Shown: piece after piece, positions 16,085-23,608 of the stretch
How positions within the stretch are numbered: position 1 is the first letter of the stretch
Layout of the letters: each line of letters opens with the position of its first letter
Assembly (NCBI GenBank): GCA_030691505.1
Contig: JAUYEG010000083.1
Coordinates: 31,192 to 95,191, forward strand
DNA from: Bacillota bacterium
GTDB taxonomy: Bacteria > Bacillota > Sulfobacillia > JAUYEG01
DNA length: 64,000 bases
Direction of reading: 5' to 3'
Program-made: the position numbers and the translations under genes
The notes under the pieces: model-generated
The model's database searches: none
What the model saw: the letters and a program-made list of their open reading frames with translations, nothing else
Told to the model about the DNA's origin: nothing

Positions 16085-17307
16085 TGCTGGTCATCGGGCT
16101 GATCTCCGGCACCTCAGCCGACGGGGTGGACGCCGCGCTGGTGGAGATCGGTGAGAGGCCCGGCGGCCGCCTAAGTATCGGCCTGCGTCACTGGCTTACG
16201 GCGCCGTATCCTGCCGAGCTGCGTCAGGCCGTCCTCGCCGCCTGCCGGGAGTGCGGCGCGGGCACGGCGCAGCTGTCCCGGCTCAATTTCGTGATCGGCG
16301 AGGAGTTTGCGCGTGCGGCCCGCATGGTTGCCGGCGCGGCCGGCGTGCCGCTTTCTTCCGTCGACCTCATCGGCTCGCACGGCCAGACCGTCTGGCACGA
16401 CCCGCTGCCGGCGGCGTCGGGCATGTGGCGGCGGAGCTCGACGCTGCAACTGGGCCAACCGCAGGTGATCGTCGAGCGGACGGCGGTAACGGTTGTCGCC
16501 GACTTCCGGCCGCGCGACATGGCCGCGGGCGGCCAAGGCGCTCCGCTGGTCCCGCTTGTCGACTTCCTGACGCTCGGCGATCCTGGCGTGGGGCGCATCG
16601 CCCTCAACCTCGGCGGTATCGCCAACGTGACGGTGCTGCCCGCGGGATGCTGCGCCGCCGATGTGCGCGGTTTCGACACCGGCCCGGCAAATATGGTGAT
16701 CGACGCCCTTGCCGAAACCACATCGGGCGGCGCCCTGACCTACGACCGCGACGGGCTGCTGGCAGCGGCCGGCCGGGTCGACGAGGGTTGGCTCGGAGAA
16801 CTCGCGGAGCACCCCTATTTCGGCATCGCCCCGCCGAAATCGACCGGTCGCGAGGTTTTCGGGCCCCACTATGCCCGCGAATGCCTTGCCGCGGGGAGGG
16901 CCAGGGGTCTCGGGGATACCGACATCATCGCCACCGTCACCGCCCACACCGCCGACACCGTGGTGCGGGCAATTCGGGACCATGTCCGGCCGCACGGGGC
17001 GATGGCCGAGGTGGTGGTTTCGGGCGGGGGCGCGCTCAACCCGTTCCTTCTTGGCCAGCTGGAAACCAGGCTTGAGGGCCTGCGGATGACCGTGCGCCCG
17101 TCCGACGACTTCGGCCTGCCGGTCGAGGGCAAGGAGGCGGTGGCCTTCGCGGTTCTTGCCTACCTGACGCTGCACGGGCGGCCGGGCAACGTGCCCGGGG
17201 TCACCGGGGCCGAACGTCCGGTTGTGCTGGGGACCATCGTGCCCGGCGACAACTTTGCTTCCCTATTCCGACGGGTGGGCCCCGGCCCGGACGGCGGCGG
17301 GCCGTGA
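16084..17307 (+). CDS. anmK: anhydro-N-acetylmuramic acid kinase
   Basis: Opens and phosphorylates 1,6-anhydro-MurNAc to give MurNAc-6-P, the substrate of MurQ. Family motifs: IGLISGTSADGVDAALVEIG at the N-terminus with the catalytic Asp, DFRPRDMAAGGQGAPLVPLV, FDTGPANMVIDAL, KSTGREVFG, and VVSGGGALNPFLL. 407 residues against 370-390 usual, with a Gly/Pro-rich tail. GTG at 16084 overlaps the previous stop by one base. AnmK is commonest in Gram-negatives, whose lytic transglycosylases make anhydro-muropeptides; here it supplies the only visible MurNAc-phosphorylating step in the operon. Confidence 0.93.
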   Translation: MLVIGLISGTSADGVDAALVEIGERPGGRLSIGLRHWLTAPYPAELRQAVLAACRECGAGTAQLSRLNFVIGEEFARAARMVAGAAGVPLSSVDLIGSHGQTVWHDPLPAASGMWRRSSTLQLGQPQVIVERTAVTVVADFRPRDMAAGGQGAPLVPLVDFLTLGDPGVGRIALNLGGIANVTVLPAGCCAADVRGFDTGPANMVIDALAETTSGGALTYDRDGLLAAAGRVDEGWLGELAEHPYFGIAPPKSTGREVFGPHYARECLAAGRARGLGDTDIIATVTAHTADTVVRAIRDHVRPHGAMAEVVVSGGGALNPFLLGQLETRLEGLRMTVRPSDDFGLPVEGKEAVAFAVLAYLTLHGRPGNVPGVTGAERPVVLGTIVPGDNFASLFRRVGPGPDGGGP

Positions 17308-18488
17308 CGCCGGATCCCCGGGCCGCGTCAGGCAGATGCCTGGTGCTCGCCGACCTCATGCGCGGAGGCGAGCGGGTTCCCGGCACCGTTGTGGTCGAGG
17401 ACGGGGTGATTGTCGAGCTCTGTTTCGGCCGCAGGCTGTCCGAGCCCTGGGCGCGGACGTATGATCTCCCCGGCGCACTGGTGCTTGCCGGGCTGATCGA
17501 CCTGCACGTCCACGGGGGCGGGGGTTTCGCGGCGGCGGACGGCCGTGAACACCTGCGCAGGCTTGGAGCCTGGCTCGCCGCGCGAGGAGTCACGGGTTTC
17601 CTCGCGTCGGTGCCGTCGCGGCCGCAAGACGAGCTTTGTTCGGCGTGCCGCGCCGTGGCGGAGGCGGCGTCCGCCGGCGACCCGCCCAACCTGCTGGGCC
17701 TGCACCTGGAGGGGCCGTTCCTCAGCCCCGAGCGGGCCGGGTCTCTTCCCGCCGGGAGCTTTCGCCAGCCCTCGCCCCTGGCCTACCGCTCGCTGCGGGC
17801 CGTGTGCGGTTCGTGGCTAAAGGTGCTAACCATCGCCCCGGAGCTGCCGGGCGCCGGTGAGGTGATTGCCGCGTGCCGCCGGGACGGGGTCGTGGCGGCG
17901 ATGGGCCATACAAACGCCGGTTTCGACGAGGCGCGGGCGGGCCTGTCGTCCGGAATGGCCCATGTTACCCATCTCTTCAACGCAATGAGCCCGTTTCATC
18001 ACCGCGCGCCTGGGGCGGTGGGGGCGGCGCTGACCTCCGAAACCGCCACGGCCGAGCTGATTCTCGACGGTGAGCACGTGCACCCAGCGGCAATGGCCCT
18101 GGCCAGGAGCGCAATGGGGGCTTCGCGGCTCATTGTGGTGAGCGATGCCCTGCCCGTGGCGGGCACTGCGCGCGAGTCGTCGCTGTGGGAGGGACGGGAG
18201 GTCTTCCGGCGCGGCCCGCGTCTTGTGTTCGCGGACGGCACGCTGGCCGGCAGCGCCGTGTCCCTCAACGAGGCTCTGGCGACGGCGATCGGGTGGGGGC
18301 TTGAGCCGGCTGAGGCCGTGGCGATGGCGTCGGCCAACCCGGCGGCGGTTCTTGGACTGGAGGGCCGCAAGGGCCGGCTTGTGCCGGGACAGGACGCGGA
18401 CCTCGTCGTCATGGACAAAGACTGGCGGGCGCTCTTGACCCTTGTCCGCGGCCGCCGGGTGTGGCCCGACCAGCGCTGGCAAGACTAG
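17304..18488 (+). CDS. nagA: N-acetylglucosamine-6-phosphate deacetylase
   Basis: Deacetylates GlcNAc-6-P to GlcN-6-P. 394-residue amidohydrolase. Metal and catalytic motifs in order: LIDLHVHGGGGF, LHLEGPFLSPERAG with the metal Glu, GHTNAGFDEA, HLFNAMSPFHHR, and VVSDALPVAG with the catalytic Asp. The C-terminal strand returns to the small beta-domain (LVPGQDADLVVMDKD). Starts at GTG 17304, overlapping the anmK stop as GTGA. It completes the route from MurNAc-6-P and free GlcNAc-6-P to GlcN-6-P; no glucosamine-6-P deaminase (nagB) is seen in this operon, so the product may go to amino-sugar synthesis. Confidence 0.95.
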   Translation: MTPDPRAASGRCLVLADLMRGGERVPGTVVVEDGVIVELCFGRRLSEPWARTYDLPGALVLAGLIDLHVHGGGGFAAADGREHLRRLGAWLAARGVTGFLASVPSRPQDELCSACRAVAEAASAGDPPNLLGLHLEGPFLSPERAGSLPAGSFRQPSPLAYRSLRAVCGSWLKVLTIAPELPGAGEVIAACRRDGVVAAMGHTNAGFDEARAGLSSGMAHVTHLFNAMSPFHHRAPGAVGAALTSETATAELILDGEHVHPAAMALARSAMGASRLIVVSDALPVAGTARESSLWEGREVFRRGPRLVFADGTLAGSAVSLNEALATAIGWGLEPAEAVAMASANPAAVLGLEGRKGRLVPGQDADLVVMDKDWRALLTLVRGRRVWPDQRWQD

Positions 18489-18492
18489 CGTC

Positions 18493-19311
18493 ATGACCAG
18501 CTTTCACGGCTATGAACTGCTTGCCGACTACCATACGCACACGATCCACAGTCACGGCACGGGCACGGTGGCCGAGAACGCGCGTGCGGCGGCGGCCGCC
18601 GGGCTGTCGGAGGTTGCGGTCACGGACCACGGGCCCGCGCTGGCCGCCGGCATGGGGCTCAGGGAGCCCGGGGCCGTCGAGCACGTCAGGCGTATGGTCG
18701 AGCAGGCCAACCTGGATCAGGATCAGGTGCGCGTACTGCAGGGTGTGGAAGCCAACGTCATGGACCGCGGCGGCGCGCTGGATCTGCCAGACAAGGTCCT
18801 GCGGCGCATGGACATCGTGCTGGCCGGGTTTCACCCGGCGTCCCGGGGCACGGTTACCGGTGAATTGCGCGCCCTGTGGCGGTCGCATGTCGTTCCGCGC
18901 CTCTCCTGGCGGCTCGCCGCCCGGCAGCGCGTCGAAAACACCAAATCGCTGTCCGAATGCGCGTACAGGCACGCGGTCGACATCCTCGTCCATCCGGGCC
19001 TGAGGGTGGCCATCGATCCGCTCGAGCTGGCCAGAGCGGCTGCAAAGGCGGGGACGGCGCTGGAGATCAACTCCGCGCACGGACATCTCACGCCCGCGTC
19101 TGCCCGCGCCGCAGCCCGCACCGGGTGCTTCTTTGCCATCAACAGCGACGCCCACTCCCCCGTGAAAGTCGGGGATCTCGCAGCCGGCGCGCGCATCGCC
19201 AGTCTTGCACGGATCGCTCCGGAAAGGATCCTCAACACCGGCCTGGCCGGCCGGAGCGGGGCGGTTCCGCTGCCTGGCCGGCACGGCAGGAGAACCCAGC
19301 GCCCCTCCTGA
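18493..19311 (+). CDS. PHP domain metal-dependent phosphatase-like protein
   Basis: 272 residues. PHP motifs: DYHTHTIHSHGTGTVAENA at residues ~12-30, VTDHGPAL, VEANVMDRGGALDLP, and INSDAHSP near the C-terminus, giving the trinuclear metal site of the YcdX/HisK-like group. Substrate is unknown; histinol-phosphate is possible but this subgroup is often unrelated to histidine synthesis. ATG at 18493 lies 5 bases after nagA; only a weak ribosome site is visible. A PHP gene directly before rapZ-yvcK-whiA is an arrangement I recall from other high-GC Clostridia, hinting at a role in the same regulatory unit. Confidence 0.82.
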   Translation: MTSFHGYELLADYHTHTIHSHGTGTVAENARAAAAAGLSEVAVTDHGPALAAGMGLREPGAVEHVRRMVEQANLDQDQVRVLQGVEANVMDRGGALDLPDKVLRRMDIVLAGFHPASRGTVTGELRALWRSHVVPRLSWRLAARQRVENTKSLSECAYRHAVDILVHPGLRVAIDPLELARAAAKAGTALEINSAHGHLTPASARAAARTGCFFAINSDAHSPVKVGDLAAGARIASLARIAPERILNTGLAGRSGAVPLPGRHGRRTQRPS

Positions 19312-19351
19312 ACTCGTGAACTCGCGGGAAGAAACCGGTGAGGTGGTGACC

Positions 19352-20224
19352 TTGAGAGACCTGCGGTTTGTAATCGTCACCGGTCTGTCCGGGGCCGGCA
19401 AGAGCGAGGCCATCCGGGCTCTTGAGGACCTCGGGTACTTTTGCGTGGACAACTTGCCCCCGTCGCTGCTGCCGAAGTTCGCCGAACTGTGCTCGCAGGG
19501 GGGGCCGCAGCGGGCCGCCGCAGTCATCGATGTGCGCGGCGGCGAGTTCTTTGATGACGTCTACGGCGCCCTCGAGGAACTGGAGCGCGCCAGCATCACC
19601 TACACCATTCTCTACCTCGAGGCAACCGATGAGGCCCTGGTACGCCGGTTCAAGGCCACACGGCGGCTGCACCCTCTGGCGCCTCAAGGCGGCGTTCTTG
19701 ACGGTATCCGGGCGGAGCGTCAGGCGCTTGACGGACTGCGAGGGCGGGCGCGCACCATCATCGACACAAGCGACATGGCCCCGCGGGTGCTTCGCGACCA
19801 GCTGGCAGGGGTATTCGGGGACCGCGGCGGGCGGCGGCCGCTGGCCGTTACGGTAACCAGTTTCGGTTTCAAGCACGGGCTGCCGCTCGATGCGGACCTG
19901 GTCTTTGACGTCCGGTTTCTCCCCAATCCGAATTACGTCGCATCGCTCAGCGACCTTGACGGCAACCATCCACAGGTCGCGGCGTACGTCTTGCGTTGGC
20001 CCATCGTCCGCCAGTTCATGCGGCGGCTGAGGGGCATGGTCAGCTGGCTGCTGCCGCACTATCTCGCTGAAGGCAAGTCGCAGCTCCAGATCTGTCTGGG
20101 ATGCACCGGCGGGCGGCACAGGTCCGTGGTCATCGCAAACCGCCTGGCCCAAGCCCTTCGCGAGGCCAACTTCAGTGTCACGGTCCATCACCGTGACCTG
20201 TCCAAAGGCGGCAGCACCCCTTGA
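19352..20224 (+). CDS. rapZ: RapZ/YvcJ family nucleotide-binding protein
   Basis: 290 residues. Walker A GLSGAGKSEA, IDVRGGEFFDD at the Walker-B position, LEATDEALVRRF, and the C-terminal signature GCTGGRHRSVVIANRLA. In E. coli RapZ binds GlcN-6-P and controls GlmS synthesis through small RNAs; the Bacillus homologue YvcJ hydrolyses GTP. TTG at 19352 follows GAGGTGG and gives the usual family N-terminus; GTG at 19316 and at 19343 are in-frame alternatives. It overlaps yvcK by one base (TGATG). The position directly downstream of genes that make GlcN-6-P is notable. Confidence 0.93.
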   Translation: MRDLRFVIVTGLSGAGKSEAIRALEDLGYFCVDNLPPSLLPKFAELCSQGGPQRAAAVIDVRGGEFFDDVYGALEELERASITYTILYLEATDEALVRRFKATRRLHPLAPQGGVLDGIRAERQALDGLRGRARTIIDTSDMAPRVLRDQLAGVFGDRGGRRPLAVTVTSFGFKHGLPLDADLVFDVRFLPNPNYVASLSDLDGNHPQVAAYVLRWPIVRQFMRRLRGMVSWLLPHYLAEGKSQLQICLGCTGGRHRSVVIANRLAQALREANFSVTVHHRDLSKGGSTP

Positions 20225-21600
20225 TGACCCTCTTGCGCTGGCTTTGGCCGGGGATCGGCGTCAAGCGGTGGATTGGCCTCTTCGCCCTCGGCGTGCTCAT
20301 GATCAGCCTGGGGCTGGCCCTGGCGGTGGGCGGCAATGTCGTGCGGGCGCTGGGCGATTGGGTCCGAAACACCGCTTACCTGCTCACCGGCTCGATCCTC
20401 ACGCCGCTATGGCGGGGGGTGTTGCTCGCGCTGGCCGGATGCGCGGTGATCGCCGTTGCCGCCAGCGGCCTCGTCAGAGCCATCCTGAAAGTCGTGTTCC
20501 CCGAGATGGAAAATGTCGGCGAGCTGATTTACCAGCGAAAGTACCTTGAGCGCGGACCGCGGGTGGTTGCGATCGGCGGCGGGACGGGGCTGGCCACGCT
20601 GCTGCGCGGGCTCAAGGCCTATACCTCCAACATCACGGCCATCGTGACGGTCACGGACGACGGCGGCAGTTCGGGCCGCCTGCGCGGCGAACTTGGAGTG
20701 CCTCCGCCGGGCGACATCCGCAACTGCCTGTGCGCCCTGGCCGACACGGAGTCGCTGATGGAGCGGCTGTTTCAGCACCGGTTTGCGGAAAGCGGTTCGC
20801 TCTCGGGCCACAGCTTCGGAAACCTTTTCATCGCGGCGATGACCGAGGTGACCGGCGACTTCGAGCTTGCCGTCCGCCAGTCCAGCCGCGTGCTTGCGGT
20901 GCGCGGACGGGTGTTGCCCAGCACGGTGTGGGACGTGGTCCTCAACGCGGAGTTCACCGACGGGACCACGACGCGCGGCGAGAGCGCGATTACGGGCGCA
21001 GGCAAGTTTATCGCCCGCCTGTCGCTCGACCCGGCCGAAGCCGAACCGCTGGCCGAGTCCCTCGAAGCGATCGCCGCAGCCGAGGTGATCGTTCTGGGAC
21101 CCGGCAGTCTATACACCAGCGTGATTCCCAACCTGCTGGTGCGGGATATCGCGGATGCCATCGCGGCCTCGCCGGCCCTGGTGGTCTATGTTGCCAATCT
21201 GATGACCGAGCACGGCGAGACCGACGGCTACGGCGTGGCGGAGCATGTGTATGCGCTGCACACGCATGCGGGCCGCCCGGTGATTGACGTGGTTATTGAG
21301 AACGACTGCCCCGTGCCGGCGCCGGTCCTCGAGAGCTACGCCGCCGAACGAGCCTTTCCGGTTCCGGTGAGCCGCGGAGAGTTGGAACGGCAGGGCTTGC
21401 GCGTGGTGCGTGTTTCCCTCCTCGAGGCCGGGAGGCTGGCCCGGCACGATCCCCAGCAGTTGGCGCGGGAGATTGTCAAGTTGACCGTGGGCGGGCGTAC
21501 CCGCGAACGAGTGGGGCGGTATAGCTTCATGTGGCTCGCCGAGCACCTGCACCGGCGCGCCTCGGCCGCCCGCAAGGAGGGGACCGGGGATCGCGTTTAG
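20224..21600 (+). CDS. yvcK: gluconeogenesis factor YvcK/GlmR with N-terminal membrane segments
   Basis: 458 residues. Two hydrophobic segments near residues 15-40 and 55-85 precede the CofD-like Rossmann domain. That domain begins VVAIGGGTGLATLLRGLK and continues VTDDGGSSGRLRGELGVPPP, GDIRNCLCALAD, and SGHSFGNLFIAAMTEVTGDF. YvcK/GlmR binds UDP-GlcNAc and adjusts carbon flow into cell-wall precursors in Bacillus; the Bacillus protein lacks the membrane part, while several Clostridia have it. ATG at 20224 overlaps the rapZ stop. Its own 3' end contains the ribosome site of whiA. Confidence 0.93.
   Translation: MTLLRWLWPGIGVKRWIGLFALGVLMISLGLALAVGGNVVRALGDWVRNTAYLLTGSILTPLWRGVLLALAGCAVIAVAASGLVRAILKVVFPEMENVGELIYQRKYLERGPRVVAIGGGTGLATLLRGLKAYTSNITAIVTVTDDGGSSGRLRGELGVPPPGDIRNCLCALADTESLMERLFQHRFAESGSLSGHSFGNLFIAAMTEVTGDFELAVRQSSRVLAVRGRVLPSTVWDVVLNAEFTDGTTTRGESAITGAGKFIARLSLDPAEAEPLAESLEAIAAAEVIVLGPGSLYTSVIPNLLVRDIADAIAASPALVVYVANLMTEHGETDGYGVAEHVYALHTHAGRPVIDVVIENDCPVPAPVLESYAAERAFPVPVSRGELERQGLRVVRVSLLEAGRLARHDPQQLAREIVKLTVGGRTRERVGRYSFMWLAEHLHRRASAARKEGTGDRV
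21574..21592 (+). promoter_or_regulatory. ribosome-binding site and AUC start codon of whiA
   Basis: AAGGAGG at 21574-21580, a 9-base spacer, then ATC at 21590-21592. No ATG, GTG or TTG exists in this frame between the SD and residue 22 of the aligned protein. The ATC gives the expected WhiA N-terminus (M)AFSAALKDELARI. The same context precedes the gene at 52346. Confidence 0.65.
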
Positions 21601-22534
21601 CGCGGCGCTCAAGGACGAGCTGGCCCGCATCTGGCCGGACCGAGGATGCTGCGTGGTTGCGGAGCTCTCCGGCATAATTCGTGCCGCGACGTTCGCCTCC
21701 GGCGAAAGCGGCCCCGTGTCTCTTGAGCTCCGGACCAACCACGCTACCGTCGCGCGCAAGGCCTACCGGCTCGCCGGGTCGGTGCTCGGCGGGGGTACGC
21801 GCGTCTTTGCCCGGCGCCGGCGCCAGCTCGACAAGGCCACGCTCTACCACGTGCGCGCGGAAGGCCCCGCGCTGCTGGACGGCCTGGCGCGTGTGGGCAT
21901 CCTTGACGATCGCGGCGAACCTCGTCCGGTGCCCGAACTGACGGAATGCTGCCGCCGCGCCTTTCTGCGCGGGGTCTTTCTGGGGGCGGGGTCCATCGCG
22001 GACCCGTGGCGCGGCTATCACTGGGAGACTTCCCTTGCCGACCGGCGAACGGCGCGCAGGGTCCGCGACCTCCTGTTCGCGGAAGGCATACGGGCAGGCC
22101 TGGTGAGACGACGGCATGAGCACGTCGTGTACCTCAAGGACGCCGAAGGCATCGCCTCGTGGCTAACCCTCGCGGGCGGCCATCAGGCCCTCCTCAGTCT
22201 GGAAAACACCAGGATCTATAAAGACATGAAGAACCGTCTCAACCGGCTGGTCAACTGCGAGACGGCGAACCTCTCGCGTACGATTGACGCGGGGGTGGCG
22301 CAGCAAGAGGACATCCGCCTGCTCGTCGCCACCTCGGGCCTCCAGTCGCTCGCGCCGGGACTCCGCGATGTGGCAGGGATACGGCTCGAGCACCCCGATG
22401 CGACCCTCGAGGAGATCGGCCGTCTGCTCACCCCACCCCTCGGCAAGTCAGGCGTCAATCACCGGCTTCGCGAGATTCGCAGGCTTGCCGCAGAGCTACG
22501 CCGGACGAGCGGCGCAACTACGCAAAGACACTGA
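21590..22534 (+). CDS. whiA: sporulation/cell-division regulator WhiA, apparent AUC start
   Basis: 314 residues from ATC at 21590. N-terminal FSAALKDELARIWP and the LAGLIDADG-derived domain (RAFLRGVFLGAGSIADPWRG), then DLLFAEGIRAGL, YLKDAEGIASWL, NRLVNCETANL, and a C-terminal helix-turn-helix (HPDATLEEIGRLLTPPLGKS, then SGVNHRLREIRRLA). WhiA is a DNA-binding protein that affects division and, in actinomycetes, sporulation. The first conventional start (GTG 21653) would remove 21 conserved residues including the KDEL helix, whereas ATC lies 9 bases after a perfect AAGGAGG. It overlaps the end of yvcK by 11 bases. Identity is secure; the start codon is the unusual point. Confidence 0.9.
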   Translation: MAFSAALKDELARIWPDRGCCVVAELSGIIRAATFASGESGPVSLELRTNHATVARKAYRLAGSVLGGGTRVFARRRRQLDKATLYHVRAEGPALLDGLARVGILDDRGEPRPVPELTECCRRAFLRGVFLGAGSIADPWRGYHWETSLADRRTARRVRDLLFAEGIRAGLVRRRHEHVVYLKDAEGIASWLTLAGGHQALLSLENTRIYKDMKNRLNRLVNCETANLSRTIDAGVAQQEDIRLLVATSGLQSLAPGLRDVAGIRLEHPDATLEEIGRLLTPPLGKSGVNHRLREIRRLAAELRRTSGATTQRH

Positions 22535-22556
22535 CCGGATCACGCCGCATCATGGT

Positions 22557-22586
22557 TTAGCCCTCAACGACTATCCGTGTTATATT
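22557..22586 (+). promoter_or_regulatory. possible sigma-A promoter of the PhnD-like/two-component operon
   Basis: TTAGCC at 22557-22562 and TATATT at 22581-22586, spacer 18, in a conspicuously AT-rich stretch between whiA and the next gene. The first codon is 87 bases downstream. Confidence 0.45.
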
Positions 22587-22672
22587 CTTTAGTAATCGGC
22601 TAATGTTTATTGGGCGGTGTTTCCGAGCTGTTTTGGACAACAACTCCGGGATGCGGGAAAGGGGGAATTACG

Positions 22673-23608
22673 GTGCGTAGGTGGTGGCCGTTGACGGCAC
22701 TCGTACTGCTGCTCGCCGCTGCATCGCTCCTGTCCGGTTTCCGGCCCGGCGGCTCTCTTCCTTTCGTGAGTCTGACGCCGGATCTCAAGCCCGGGCCGGG
22801 CACACTCCCGCAGCCCGACCCGGCCAAGCCGGTGCTGCGAGTAGGACTGGCGGCTGTTACTTCGCCGCGCGCGAATCTCAAGCATTACACGGCCCTTCTT
22901 GATTATCTTGGGCGAGAACTTGACCGGCACGTGATTGTGGTGCAGCGGCAGACCTACGCGGAAATGAATGAATTGATCGCAGCGGGAAAGGTCGACCTTG
23001 CATTCATCTGCACCAACGCCTACGTCAAGGGGCAGGCCGACTTTGGCCTTGAGATTGTGGCCGCGCCGGAGGTCGGGGGCAAACCCGAGTACTACTCCTA
23101 CTTGATCGTTCCGTCTGACAGCAACGCCAGGGGACTGCTCGATCTCAAGGGCGGGGTTTTCGCGTTCACCGATCCTCTCTCGCTGTCGGGCTACATTGTC
23201 CCGATGTACCTGCTCAAACAGGCTGGGCAGACGCCGGAGGGGTTTTTTAGGAACCATATATACACGTACAGCCACGACAACTCAATCCGCGCCGTTGCGG
23301 AACGTCTGGTCGAGGGCGGCCATGTCGACAGCCTTGTCTACGATTTGGTGGTGTCACGAGACCCCGAGCTGGCGAAAAGGGTCAAGATCATCAACTCGGT
23401 CGGGCCGTTCGGCTCGCCGCCCGTGGTGGTCCGCCCTGGTCTGGACCCGGAGCTAAAGGTGAGCATTCAGTCGCTGCTGCTCGGGCTCAGTTCGTCGGAG
23501 TACGGCCGCGAGTTGCTGGAGGGCGTCGCGGTGGACCGCTTTGTCGTGCCTGACGAGCGGCTCTATGACGAGGCGCGGCGGATCGCCGCGGGGGCCAAAG
23601 CTCAATGA
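22673..23608 (+). CDS. PhnD-like periplasmic substrate-binding protein
   Basis: 311 residues. A hydrophobic N-terminal segment (LTALVLLLAAASLLSGF) without a lipobox Cys suggests a membrane anchor or signal peptide. The body matches the PhnD/phosphate-phosphonate binding family: LRVGLAAVTSPRANLKHYTA, LAFICTNAYVKGQADFGLEI, YYSYLIVPSDSNARGLLDLK, FAFTDPLSLSGYIVPMYLL. GTG at 22673 follows AAAGGGGG. The stop overlaps the histidine kinase start by four bases and no transporter genes follow. This points to a sensory binding protein for the kinase rather than an uptake component. Ligand unknown; relatives bind phosphonate, phosphite, arsenite and other oxyanions. Confidence 0.85.
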   Translation: MRRWWPLTALVLLLAAASLLSGFRPGGSLPFVSLTPDLKPGPGTLPQPDPAKPVLRVGLAAVTSPRANLKHYTALLDYLGRELDRHVIVVQRQTYAEMNELIAAGKVDLAFICTNAYVKGQADFGLEIVAAPEVGGKPEYYSYLIVPSDSNARGLLDLKGGVFAFTDPLSLSGYIVPMYLLKQAGQTPEGFFRNHIYTYSHDNSIRAVAERLVEGGHVDSLVYDLVVSRDPELAKRVKIINSVGPFGSPPVVVRPGLDPELKVSIQSLLLGLSSSEYGRELLEGVAVDRFVVPDERLYDEARRIAAGAKAQ

